Part shown: positions 10,688 to 20,003 of the stretch, piece after piece
Layout of the letters: each line of letters opens with the position of its first letter
Numbering within the stretch: the stretch's first letter is position 1
Source of the DNA: Epithemia pelagica
Lineage: Eukaryota > Bacillariophyta > Bacillariophyceae > Surirellales > Surirellaceae
Assembly: GCA_946965045.2 (NCBI GenBank)
Contig: OX337229.1
Location: 5,518,001-5,582,000, forward strand
Direction of reading: 5' to 3'
DNA length: 64,000 nucleotides
Position numbers and translations under genes: made by a program
Notes under the pieces: generated by a model
Seen by the model: the letters and a program-made list of their open reading frames with translations, nothing else
What the model was told of the DNA's origin: nothing
Databases searched by the model: none

Positions 10688-12661
10688 CTCCCTCCTGAAA
10701 GAAAATAGTGCACGTTTTTTTTTGGTTATTTTAGTCGCGTTAAAAACTCTCGTAGGCTCTGGTACAAACCTACAGGAGGACGGCTGGCTCATTCGGAGTC
10801 GAACTCCACCCTGATTTCGTAGATGAACATAAACCAGTGACACGTGCCCCCCGGGTTGATCCATGGCTTCAGTTCCTACAACCCAGCGTGTCCTAACGCG
10901 AGAAAAACTCACTCGTCTCCTTCCAACCACACGAGAAAACACAACAAGAGCAACACAACCATAACAACAAATAATCCATTAAGGGTCCTATGATGACAAT
11001 CATTGGCCGTAGCCCCTGGCCGCCTCCTGAATCAAGTGGAGGTCGGCCAGGTATTCATTTAGTAGGATTAGGCATTAGTGTTCATATTCCATTACATGCA
11101 AATTGTTGTTTGGGTCGAATGCCTTTGTGACATCCAAGACAGTAGGGAGCTGACCTTTGTGCTCCAGACCCTCCTTGTTCAGGTGGGGGATCTGGTAGTC
11201 ATTCCCACCATCTTCTTCAATAATCCTGTTGAAACAGGATTGCAGTGTCAACCAGGTCCTGTTCAGTTTTTCTCTAGGATATTCAGCAAAAGCCTTTGTC
11301 ACAGAGTCGATCAAAGCCTTTTCGCACGATCCAACAATCAAACTTGCACTCTGAATGGCCCTGAAGAACCCCAAGTCACAGATATTGGTATCTGGACTAT
11401 TGGGAGACTGAGTGTACAGACTGGCATCCAACTGACCATCATTCTTCTGATCTTTTAGGAACTCAAGAAACTCAGGGTCGTCGTCAGAGATGTGAGATTT
11501 TGCACCATCCTGTTGGATCCTTACCACCCTTTCCTTCCTGTCCTCGACTGGCCATTTCTCTATAATGCCTGGCAACACCTTTTCAACCAGTAGAGCTCTG
11601 TAGACATCTCTTGTAATGCTTGTGTTTTTCCACACAGGAGTTCCCTTGGGACGATTTGCAGAATCTCTTTTGGCAGGAACCCACTCACCAATGGGCCAGA
11701 TACCAATCTTGCCATCCCACCACTTGTTTAGATAGGGGATGAAGCGAGGCCTTGCGATGGCACAGAGGAACATCACCTTGGTGACATGACTCTTGTGCTT
11801 GACAGTGCGATGTGGGTTTTTTTCATCGTCTGTCAACACAAATCTTTGCCCATCCTGGGAAAGATAAAACCACTTCTCATCCACATGAACCAGATCATAC
11901 ATATCCTCATACTCATACTCACCTTCCTTGCCTTCTTTCTCTTTGATAAAGGAGGTTGCCATGAGAAGGCGAGACAACTTGTTTTGTTCAGTCAACGTAG
12001 GCTTCAACATGTTTCTGTGGCTTCGAAGGATGCCTTTTTTCACCCACGAGTTCACCGTGGTGTGAGAAACCTTCAACGCGAGGGAGAGATTTTGCCTTGT
12101 GGTCCGTGCCATCAACGGAAGGGCTTTTACTCTCGATCTAATCGTGGAAGGTGAAAACTTAGGCCTTCGACCACGCGCGCTCAACTTCCTCGAAAATTCA
12201 GGCGAGTGAATTATGCCTGTGGCACGTGTGACGCGCGCGCCTTTCCAAACCCTACTTATGGTCGACCTGCCAAGATCCATCTCTCGAGCAACAAAAGCAA
12301 TGGAACCATGGCCAAAGGTGCCTTGATTGACCATGGAATTGAGCATCGAAACAATACGAATCTTGTCTGTTTCACGCAGAGCCTTGTACTTTGATGCCCT
12401 GGGGGGCCGCCCTGAAGAGGACGTGTTCATAGGCGCCATAGAAGTCTCAACCGGTGGGCACTGAAAAGCAAAGCTCGAAATGGCGCCTTTTGAACGGTCA
12501 TATCTCATCCCCTTGCAAGAATCGAACATATAAGTTATGCACCAATATAGAGCTAATGAGTAGAGCTTTCTAGGGAAAAAATTTTTAGGAAAAAAGGACG
12601 TTCGCTCGTTGAGATATCGTTTTTTTTCTAAAATCGTGCACTATTTTCTTTCAGGAGGGAG
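10688..12661. mobile_element. Intact plant-type mariner (Tc1/mariner) transposon
   Basis: Perfect 27-bp terminal inverted repeats lie at 10688-10714 (starts CTCCCTCCTGAAAGAAAA) and 12635-12661. TA dinucleotides flank both ends (10686-10687 and 12662-12663), the target duplication of this superfamily. The CTCCCTCC start is like plant mariner and Stowaway ends. The 1974-bp element carries one uninterrupted transposase gene on the minus strand. Identical TIRs and an open frame suggest recent insertion. Its right end is about 180 bp upstream of the start of the HA-domain gene. Confidence 0.92.
11075..12529 (-). CDS. Mariner transposase (plant-type, DDD)
   Basis: A 484-residue intronless frame from the ATG at 12529; an inner start at 12439 (MAPMNTSSSG) is also possible. 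Two helix-turn-helix regions bind the TIRs, at about residues 55-98 (with LGRSTISRVWKG) and 128-165 (with LALKVSHTTVNSW). Catalytic residues are D217 in VHVDEKWFYL, D341 in RIQQDGAKSH and D380 in SPNSPDTNICDLGFF; the last two are 38 residues apart, close to the DD39D spacing of plant mariners. The DLGFF block after the third Asp is also diagnostic of the plant group. The enzyme excises and inserts the surrounding element at TA sites. No break or missing catalytic residue is seen. Confidence 0.92.
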   Translation of the reverse strand: MFDSCKGMRYDRSKGAISSFAFQCPPVETSMAPMNTSSSGRPPRASKYKALRETDKIRIVSMLNSMVNQGTFGHGSIAFVAREMDLGRSTISRVWKGARVTRATGIIHSPEFSRKLSARGRRPKFSPSTIRSRVKALPLMARTTRQNLSLALKVSHTTVNSWVKKGILRSHRNMLKPTLTEQNKLSRLLMATSFIKEKEGKEGEYEYEDMYDLVHVDEKWFYLSQDGQRFVLTDDEKNPHRTVKHKSHVTKVMFLCAIARPRFIPYLNKWWDGKIGIWPIGEWVPAKRDSANRPKGTPVWKNTSITRDVYRALLVEKVLPGIIEKWPVEDRKERVVRIQQDGAKSHISDDDPEFLEFLKDQKNDGQLDASLYTQSPNSPDTNICDLGFFRAIQSASLIVGSCEKALIDSVTKAFAEYPREKLNRTWLTLQSCFNRIIEEDGGNDYQIPHLNKEGLEHKGQLPTVLDVTKAFDPNNNLHVMEYEH

Positions 12662-12843
12662 TAATAAAACCCGTAAACCGCTTCAATAGAATCTCAAACA
12701 CAACGGAGGTTGCAAGTCAATCTGACCTCGCATGGCAGAGGTCACCTACAAGTAACATCAAGAATAGGAATAGAAGAACAAGACCATTGAAGAAGTATCA
12801 AAACGAGAATTCCAAAGTTCAACCATCTGAGATTTTTGCGAAA

Positions 12844-14640
12844 ATGAGCTCTCAATCGAATGCAACGACCATGATGAACGGAGCGATGCCCATGCCAGGC
12901 ACAGCGATGACAGTAGTGCCAGCGATGCCCATGCCAGCGTTGCCCATGCCCACAACATGGGGTTCTCCTCCTGTAGGAATGCCAACCCTCTTTCCACCAA
13001 TGCCTCTTCCCAACGCCATGTCGTTTCCAATGGTCCCTTCTCTTCCTCCACCTCCAATGGGAATGACATGTTTTCCAGAACTCGGACAGGCATCACGGGC
13101 ATCACCGAGCAAACCTTCGAAAACACACGAGGACTCTCAAACAAACGATGCCTCCACAACACATGAGGACTCTAAAACCAGCATTTCTGATAATGCTACC
13201 ACCACAGCGGCTCCTGTCGTTCCCAAAGCGGCTCCTGTAGTTCCCAAAGCAGCTCCTGTCATTCCCAAAGCAGCTCCTGTAGTTCCCAAAGCAGCTCCTG
13301 TCGCTCCCAAAGCAGCTCCTGTCGCTCCCAAAGCAGCTTCTGTCGCCCCCAAAACGGCACCTGTTGTGAAAGATGCAAAATCTCCGAACAAGTCTCCCCC
13401 AACCAAAAACAAGACAAACGACACTCGACACGGACCCGTTCTGCCTCCACTGGGTGCTGCACCGAAACAGGGATCGATCCACGACAATCGATACGCAACC
13501 GGATTCATTCCACCTGTTCCTGGACCACATCCTTCTCCTTCCCATGCGTGGCCAGCCTATCCATATCCTCCTCCACCACCACCGCCACTCCCGATGGTAC
13601 CACCCCCACCTCCACCACCTCACGCATCGGTGCCGGTGGCTACGCACGAGGCAGCGTTGGCGGAGGAACGACGAACGGCTGCTGGACTTCGTTCCACAAT
13701 TAGCCGTCTCATGCTAAAAAACAGACGTCTGGAGCGGGAATTGCAAGAAGCATTACACAACGGCTTCAAGGCCGAAAAAGAGCTGGCCTTGGAGAAGAGG
13801 AGAAAAATTCGTCTCAAGAAAGAAAAGGAAAAAGCAGAAAAAGTGAAAAAGGTGTTTGTAAAAAGACAGCAGGAAAGAAAGAGAGCTGCCCTCGCGGCCT
13901 TGGTCGACACCCGTGCCAGCACTCGAAAAACCGAATCGGAACATGCAAACGAAAATGAGAGCGGAAACAATGAACCTAAAAGTAAAAGGGCGAAAACCGA
14001 TTCAGCCAGTGGTCAGAGTGTCGGTACTTTTGATACGAAGTATGATATGCAATGGCTGCAAATGCTCGAGGAATTGAAGAAGTTCAAAGAAGAATTTGGG
14101 CATTGTCATGTTCCAATGACAGATACCAAACTGGCACGGTGGGTTTCTGGTCAGCGCACTCAGTACTCGAATTTAATATCCGACAAATGGTCGACTTTAA
14201 CACCAGAGCGTGTGCGCGAGCTCAAGGCTATTGGCTTTTTATGGAAAGCGAAACCAAATGCCATTCGAATGAAGAATATGGATCGACTGGAACAGTTACG
14301 GGCGTACAAGGAGAAGTTTGGCCATTGCAACGTTCCTCAAAAGTGCACCGAATTTCCAGGACTCGGAAATTTTGTATTGTGTCAACGAAGATCCTATCGT
14401 CGTGGTCAGTTATCGCAAGATCAAATCGAATATCTTGAGTCGATGGGGTTTGAGTGGAGTTTGCGAAATCGTGGAGGAACTCTGGAGGAACGTATGAAAA
14501 AGTGGCAAACGAAAAAGACTGGAAACGACGATGACAACCAAGAAGAAAAGACAGGTGAAGAAGAAGAGGAAGATGGAGAAGGGACAGATTTGGAGGAAGA
14601 GGAGGACAACGCAATGTCTGCTAAGGGAGATATAGTTTAA
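12844..14640 (+). CDS. Proline-rich protein with two helicase-associated (HA) domains
   Basis: A 598-residue intronless frame from the ATG at 12844. The N-terminal third is rich in Met-Pro and Pro. Residues about 122-172 are seven or eight tandem copies of a 7-residue APVVPKA-type unit, encoded by 21-bp DNA repeats (13210-13357). Poly-Pro runs follow near residues 240-260. A charged coiled coil rich in Arg and Lys covers about 280-350, and a KSKRAK nuclear-signal-like cluster is near 379. Two HA domains follow at about 400-466 and 478-538, each with the FGHCxVP core and a C-terminal GFLW or GFEW motif. The tail is acidic. HA domains are abundant in diatom proteins and are thought to bind nucleic acid. 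A nuclear role is inferred; the precise function is unknown. Confidence 0.8.
   Translation: MSSQSNATTMMNGAMPMPGTAMTVVPAMPMPALPMPTTWGSPPVGMPTLFPPMPLPNAMSFPMVPSLPPPPMGMTCFPELGQASRASPSKPSKTHEDSQTNDASTTHEDSKTSISDNATTTAAPVVPKAAPVVPKAAPVIPKAAPVVPKAAPVAPKAAPVAPKAASVAPKTAPVVKDAKSPNKSPPTKNKTNDTRHGPVLPPLGAAPKQGSIHDNRYATGFIPPVPGPHPSPSHAWPAYPYPPPPPPPLPMVPPPPPPPHASVPVATHEAALAEERRTAAGLRSTISRLMLKNRRLERELQEALHNGFKAEKELALEKRRKIRLKKEKEKAEKVKKVFVKRQQERKRAALAALVDTRASTRKTESEHANENESGNNEPKSKRAKTDSASGQSVGTFDTKYDMQWLQMLEELKKFKEEFGHCHVPMTDTKLARWVSGQRTQYSNLISDKWSTLTPERVRELKAIGFLWKAKPNAIRMKNMDRLEQLRAYKEKFGHCNVPQKCTEFPGLGNFVLCQRRSYRRGQLSQDQIEYLESMGFEWSLRNRGGTLEERMKKWQTKKTGNDDDNQEEKTGEEEEEDGEGTDLEEEEDNAMSAKGDIV
13210..13357 (+). 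repeat. Coding 21-bp minisatellite (APVVPKA units)
   Basis: About seven tandem 21-bp units, GCTCCTGTCGTTCCCAAAGC-like, in frame with the HA-domain protein. Units differ mainly at the third Val/Ile/Ala codon. Such arrays often change copy number between strains. Confidence 0.8.
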
Positions 14641-15593
14641 GTTTGTTTGATGAAGGGAGCATTATGTTTCACTATATGGGTATCAATTGTCAATGTACTC
14701 GATCGTGCGTGCGTCCTAAAGTCTTTGAATTTTCTTTCCTCCTTTGCTTGATGCCGTTGGCCGTTGATGCAATCAGCAGACTGAAATTGGTGAACGAAGA
14801 GTACACTCTACCATAAAGGATGGGGTGCGCGTTCAAGCAAGCGCTTCGGCCAACCTAACTAGGCAGGTGTGCGTGCGTTTCGTTGCTGCCGACAATGGCT
14901 CCAGTACGTGCGAGTATGGCCAAAATGACATCTTATGAGAATTTCGACGATCGAATATGGCTTCGTTCACACTTGAAAAGGATTCTCACTAACACAAGGG
15001 AATCCGAAATCCCTATGGCAAAAAAAGAACACTTTGTTTTGGAGATTGGTCCCGCGGGTTTTCTCGGGCAACGGAAAAGAATTGTATTAGTGCGATCGGG
15101 TGAGCTATGGTCGCATTTCAGAAATTCAGGCAATATCAAGCGTCTCCAGGGTCATATTCCCCATCGTGAAGTTAAATAAATAACATCTGGAAAGATGGAG
15201 ATTGCTTCAAAAGAATCTTTCAAAGTCAAGTAATTATTTAAGCCGTGCCCAAGAGGACACAAGAGCCAAATCCATCAACATCCTTTCTTGCGGATCAATG
15301 ATCAATGGTGGTTGTCGTTTCCAGTTATTGAAAGCCTTAGATAACCGCTCAACGTTGACAAGACACGGCCCGGAAAAGAGCCGCTTGCTTTTCCATTGGA
15401 CCTACATTGTTGACTCTTTATCAGTGTATTTCTCCCTTAGTGGCCGATAGTCCACCTCGGCCACTCGCTCACGGATCCTTGTATTTGAGAGCGCTTGACG
15501 AGGTTTCGTTGAGAGCTTTGCTATCGCATAAGACGAGAATCACGCCAAGGTAGAAACGCTTTTGAATCTGAGAGGAAAACAGGACTTTGAGAA
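14641..15593. other. Long intergenic stretch with one doubtful short ORF
   Basis: Between the HA-domain and DUF6824 genes. The only open frame of note runs from an ATG at 14895 to 15179 (94 residues, starting MAPVRASMAKMTSYENF). It has no recognisable domain and no clear splice partner, so I do not call it a gene. The 3' part should carry the promoter of the DUF6824 gene. Confidence 0.5.
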
Positions 15594-16994
15594 ATGGATT
15601 TTGCGAAATACCAGATCGATGTCCCAGACGTAGTCCAAGACGTTCGTCAACAGGGCTCCAAACTTCCGCGTGATTATAGCTTGGGAGTATATGACATTGG
15701 ATGTGGTCGAGGTCAGAGATTCTGTACGCATGCCGGAAACTTGCGCTTTCGTGAGATTGTTAATTCACATGTTGATCGATACCTCATGGCTCATAGCAAG
15801 ATCGCAAAAACTGCCCTCATTGTCTCGATCCTGGACGAAGTCCGAAAAGGCAAGGATGATGGGTTTTCGAAAGGACGATTTGTCAAGCAGCAAGACGATG
15901 GTAGCTGGATAGAGCTCGGTGATGCCGCCTCAAGAGACAAGGTCAGCAATGCGTTGCGATCGGCCGTTGCTTCAAGACGTGGTGGATATGGTACGGTCGA
16001 GGCTGCCGTGGCGACGCTTTCTTCCTCCTTTCAGAAACCAGGCGCTGCCAAAGATAAAGATGACGAAGGGAGAGAATCGCGCGATTCCAATGAATCTACT
16101 TTTCCGCTATTGCCACGCTTTACTCGCGAAGACAGCTCGGAAGAATGTCCTAGATTGGTTTTGGACAACAAGAGCAATAATGCCATGTCCTGCGCTGCAC
16201 TGCTTCAGTCTTTAGGGGGTTCTAGTTTTCCTTCATCCTTAAACCATGCACTTCAAATGCTTCATCATAATTCTGAACATCGGGGACTGGGCCCCGAAGA
16301 ATATCAGCAATTTTCGGACATCTCTGCTGTGATAAATGCGTTCTATGGGAGAGGTAAAAAAGACACTCATCAGCATCAGACCAACACTGGCCTGAACAAC
16401 CCCATGCATTCTGCTATTGCTACAATGCTTGGAATGACACCTGAAGACATATTGTCGGGCGCAATGGATTCTCTTTCTTCTCTCGCAAGTGGAAACGTGC
16501 ATGCAAAGACTTTGGAGCAAAAGAAACCAAGCAAGAGCCCCAAAGCCCATAACGGTAGCTCCTCGAAATCACCTTCAGGGAGGAAGAAACGAAGTGATGC
16601 CGGAAAAAAGCGCAAACCGAATACCGATCTAGCAGGGCATACGTTAAATAAGACTTCAAAGAGGAACCGAAAGATGGAGGGTTTGGAAACTTCACCGTCT
16701 CCTTACCTCGCCGTATCGTCGCAGTCGAACGAAGGATCAATTCCAGTTACGCCTCACGATGATTCAGTGCTCGTTTCTGAGCAGCATGCTAAGTACGAAC
16801 GGTCGTTTCCCGTTGTGACACCTCGAGAAGAGCTCTCTGGATCTTCGCGGTTGTGCCGCCCCAGTTCCAACTTGGTTACTCTGGCGGCAAGGCCCTCGTT
16901 CGATCAATCGGAACTGGAATCAACGGTAGGAGCTTTACAAGATTTGGATGCAGTATCTTCATTGCTTTTGTTGAAAGCGGGGTACAAGGAATAG
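15594..16994 (+). CDS. DUF6824-domain protein
   Basis: A 466-residue intronless frame from the ATG at 15594. Residues about 33-126 match the DUF6824 pattern common in diatoms: a CGRG core (YDIGCGRGQRF), HAGNLRFREIV, a middle helix (KTALIVSILDEVR), GRFVKQ, and a closing WIELGDAASRDKVSNALR. The remainder is low complexity, Ser- and Asn-rich, with a strongly basic block near residues 320-345 (RKKRSDAGKKRK) that could be a nuclear localisation signal. Members of this family are often suspected regulators or DNA-binding proteins, but no function is established, so the role here is open. Confidence 0.8.
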   Translation: MDFAKYQIDVPDVVQDVRQQGSKLPRDYSLGVYDIGCGRGQRFCTHAGNLRFREIVNSHVDRYLMAHSKIAKTALIVSILDEVRKGKDDGFSKGRFVKQQDDGSWIELGDAASRDKVSNALRSAVASRRGGYGTVEAAVATLSSSFQKPGAAKDKDDEGRESRDSNESTFPLLPRFTREDSSEECPRLVLDNKSNNAMSCAALLQSLGGSSFPSSLNHALQMLHHNSEHRGLGPEEYQQFSDISAVINAFYGRGKKDTHQHQTNTGLNNPMHSAIATMLGMTPEDILSGAMDSLSSLASGNVHAKTLEQKKPSKSPKAHNGSSSKSPSGRKKRSDAGKKRKPNTDLAGHTLNKTSKRNRKMEGLETSPSPYLAVSSQSNEGSIPVTPHDDSVLVSEQHAKYERSFPVVTPREELSGSSRLCRPSSNLVTLAARPSFDQSELESTVGALQDLDAVSSLLLLKAGYKE

Positions 16995-17226
16995 GGGACG
17001 GTGCAATTCAGGCACACTGTACACTGTTTTGTACGGATTTTCACGCTGTCATATTCACCGAGGAATGTGGGAGTATTCATGTGATACATACGATATCAGA
17101 CGGTTTCACAATACCATTGCTGATAAACTAGATAAGATACTGAGAGTCAATGGCTCTCGCTCACTAATTTCTCACCAGTCACATGTTCTCTGGGTAGAAT
17201 TGACGTGATTTTAGCCCTACGAATAA

Positions 17227-18371
17227 CTACTTTGTTGGTAGCTTGGAGACCACTTCCGGAACAGCTTTGAAAAGGTCGGCGCAGAGCCCGTAGTCTGCAA
17301 CCTGGAATATGGGCGCCTCGGCATCCTGATTAATGGCAACAATGGTTTTCGAATCCTTCATACCAGACAAGTGTTGAATGGCACCGCTGATACCGACTGC
17401 CACGTACAAATCGGGAGCGACGACTTTACCCGTCTGGCCCACTTGCCAGTCATTGGGCGCCATTCCAGCATCGACCGCCGCACGACTGGCTCCCACGGCA
17501 CCACCCCCACCCGATGTGGAATGAAATGCCAAGGCATCGGCCAGTTCTTCCAACATGGCAAAGTTCTTGCCTTCCTTCATGCCACGTCCACCCGAGACCA
17601 CCGTACTGGCGGCTGTCAAATCGGGGCGATCGGATTGGCTCACATTGGCGGAAATAAATTTGCTATTGGCGTACTCCTCCGCTTCTACTTCGGTCAGGGA
17701 AATGTCGCCAGTGTCGACGAGAGATGCCTTTTCAAAGCTCGTAGGGCGAATCGTCATGACTTTCATAGCGTCTGGTGTAGTTTTCACTTTGGCCAAGGCA
17801 TTTCCAGCGTACATGGGCCGAATAAAGGTATCTTTTGTAATGAACAAGATGCTGTGAGAAAGATTGTCTTAAATGGTAACGAATAATAACCTTCACGTAT
17901 CTCCTAGCACTTACCCGAATCAATGACCTCAAGAATGTCTGAAATGGGACTCACATTCAAAAGAGCTGCTGCCCTCGGTATCACACTCGACCCCGTTTTG
18001 GTACTTGTTCCAATGACTGCCTTACAGTCCTCCACTTTGGTAGTGGCAACTTGCTGAATGGTCAATGCCCATGTTTCTGGCAGGGCCAACGATTTGGTGC
18101 TGTAATGGAAAATGGCAGAAACCCCTTCCGGGACTTGAGTCGGTGGTCCTTCCGATCCGACTGTCAACAGGACGACATCGTCACCAGCTCCAATTTGCTT
18201 CGCGGCCGATACAGCTGACTGCGTTGAGGGTAACAAGGTGGCGGTTGGCGAATCCGACACCACCAGTACACTGGCCCATCTTTGGAGAGACACGGTGCTG
18301 CTCTGCGTAGGTCTTTTCCTTCTCAGGACGCCATGTGAACAGGATTGAAGGGCGCTTCTCAACGACAACAT
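17227..18371 (-). CDS. ETFA: Electron transfer flavoprotein alpha subunit, mitochondrial
   Basis: Two exons, 18371-17915 and 17831-17227, with an 83-bp intron (GTAAGT donor, ACAAAAG acceptor); the join [16 protein letters not shown] restores the family sequence. The product has 353 residues. The first ~30 residues ([20 protein letters not shown]) look like a mitochondrial presequence. The N-terminal domain follows ([20 protein letters not shown]). The C-terminal FAD-binding half is textbook: [39 protein letters not shown] and [19 protein letters not shown] passes electrons from acyl-CoA dehydrogenases and related enzymes to ETF-ubiquinone oxidoreductase. It is divergent from the thiolase gene with 370 bp between starts. 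An upstream open stretch in the same frame has no ATG. Confidence 0.95.
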
Positions 18372-18741
18372 GGAACGGTTGAATATAGGAGCCTGCGTTG
18401 AACGATGATTGATCTTCTCGTGTCGTCGACAATGGCAATCACCCAAGTCGACCAAGAAGACGACCAAATCTTTGGAAGCGAAGCGTCACGACGGAATTCT
18501 CCCCAAGACTCAAAGATACATGTCATTCACGTTTAGTATTTTCTTAGCTGTGTATAAACTGAAGTTTATACGCGACTGGAAGAAATGGTCGCGTTACCGG
18601 AGGTTGGTCATGACGCCCCATCAACTTTTTGTTTGACACCATTTTTCCAATCTCGTCGACGCTCTTGTTTGTTCGGCGGCGACAAGGACATTCATAAAAA
18701 AAACATTGTCAAAGCGTTCACGGTTCAGAAAAGCATCGAAA
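18372..18741. promoter_or_regulatory. Shared promoter region of ETFA and thiolase
   Basis: The 370 bp between the two divergent start codons must hold both 5' ends. Both products act in mitochondrial beta-oxidation, so co-regulation from this region is a reasonable inference. I did not find a motif I could name with confidence. Confidence 0.55.
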
Positions 18742-19944
18742 ATGTCAGGTGTGTTCGTTGTTGCCGCGAAAAGGACTCCTTTTGGAGCATTTGGTGGACT
18801 CTTCAAGAGCATATCGGCAACGGAACTTGGAGCCGTGAGCACCAAGGCCGCTCTTGCTCAAGCCAATCTCGATCCGTCGAAAGTCGACTCGTGCTTTTTT
18901 GGAAATGTGATTCAGTCATCGTCCGATGCTGCCTACCTGGCCCGTCATGTGGCACTACAATCGGGTTGTGCTATTTCGACTCCTTCCTTGACCATCAACC
19001 GATTGTGTGGATCTGGGTTCGAGTCGGTCGTGCAAGGCGTCAAGAGCATTCAACTTGGGGAATCGTCAGTGGTTATCGCAGGGGGTACCGAAAATATGAG
19101 CATGGCACCGCTTGTTTCCGATGGAGACAAAGTCCGATGGGGCATGGGTTTGGGTCAAGGCCTGGCTCTGCGAGACGCTTTGTGGGATGGCTTGACGGAC
19201 AGCCACGTCAATACGCCAATGGGCATGACGGCGGAGAACCTTGCTCAACAATATGGTATATCCAGAAAGGAGTGCGACGAATTTGCTGTTTTGAGTCAAA
19301 CCCGATGGGCCGAAGCACAAAAAGCCGGTCTCTTTGTACACGAGATGGCGCCGGTCGAAGTCAAAGGGAAAAAGGGCGAAATGACTGCTGTCGATACCGA
19401 TGAGCATCCTCGTCCGGAAACGTCGGTTGAAAAGATTGGTAGGCTCAAACCTGTGTTTGCCAAGGATGGAGTCGTGACTGCGGCTAATGCGTCTGGAATA
19501 TGCGACGGTGCTGGAACCGTTGTATTAGCATCGGAAAAGGCTGTTCAAGAACACAACTTGACGCCTCTGGCAAGAGTCGTATCGTATGGTGTGACTGGTT
19601 GCGATCCCAAAATTATGGGCATTGGACCGGTCGAGGCCATTCGAATGGCGTTGCAGCGAGGGGGAGACTTGTCTTTGGCAAACGATGTGGACCGCGTTGA
19701 AATCAATGAAGCCTTTGCCGCTCAATTCTTATCGTGTGTCAAGGAGTTGGATTTGGACATGTCCAAAACCAATACACACGGAGGAGCCATCAGTTTGGGA
19801 CACCCCTTGGGTGCCTCAGGAAGCCGCATCATGGCGCATCTCGCCAATGAGTTTACCTACGCGCCACAAGATCAGAAAATTCATGTGGGTGCAGCCTGCA
19901 TAGGAGGAGGACAGGGCATTGCTGTTGTTTTGGAGCGAGCTTAA
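18742..19944 (+). CDS. 3-ketoacyl-CoA thiolase (ACAA2-like)
   Basis: A 400-residue intronless frame from the ATG at 18742, the length of mitochondrial ACAA2. It opens directly with the thiolase fold (SGVFVVAAKRTPFGAFGG). The nucleophile is C89 in TINRLCGSGFES; the second catalytic pair is H354 in ISLGHPLGASGS and C386 in AACIGGGQG. The enzyme splits 3-ketoacyl-CoA with CoA to release acetyl-CoA in the last step of beta-oxidation. The C-terminus is LERA, not a peroxisomal SKL-type signal. Like ACAA2, it could use an uncleaved N-terminal mitochondrial signal. Divergence from ETFA supports a mitochondrial site. An acetoacetyl-CoA thiolase role cannot be fully excluded. Confidence 0.92.
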   Translation: MSGVFVVAAKRTPFGAFGGLFKSISATELGAVSTKAALAQANLDPSKVDSCFFGNVIQSSSDAAYLARHVALQSGCAISTPSLTINRLCGSGFESVVQGVKSIQLGESSVVIAGGTENMSMAPLVSDGDKVRWGMGLGQGLALRDALWDGLTDSHVNTPMGMTAENLAQQYGISRKECDEFAVLSQTRWAEAQKAGLFVHEMAPVEVKGKKGEMTAVDTDEHPRPETSVEKIGRLKPVFAKDGVVTAANASGICDGAGTVVLASEKAVQEHNLTPLARVVSYGVTGCDPKIMGIGPVEAIRMALQRGGDLSLANDVDRVEINEAFAAQFLSCVKELDLDMSKTNTHGGAISLGHPLGASGSRIMAHLANEFTYAPQDQKIHVGAACIGGGQGIAVVLERA

Positions 19945-20003
19945 GTATGACTCGCATAAATCGCCATCTCTAGAGACCTAACTTAGGACCAAGGTGAATC
20001 CAT

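Noticed and set aside
10780-10830. A tRNA T-arm-like string (reverse complement of GGAGTCGAACTCC)
   Set aside because: No matching acceptor, D or anticodon arms could be found around it, and it lies inside the mariner element.
10275-10942. Minus-strand frames around the junction of the two transposons
   Set aside because: They cross the mariner TIR or use non-ATG starts and lack motifs.
14895-15179. 94-residue ORF starting MAPVRASMAKM
   Set aside because: No domain, no partner exon, and it lies in a region with several random frames; left as intergenic.
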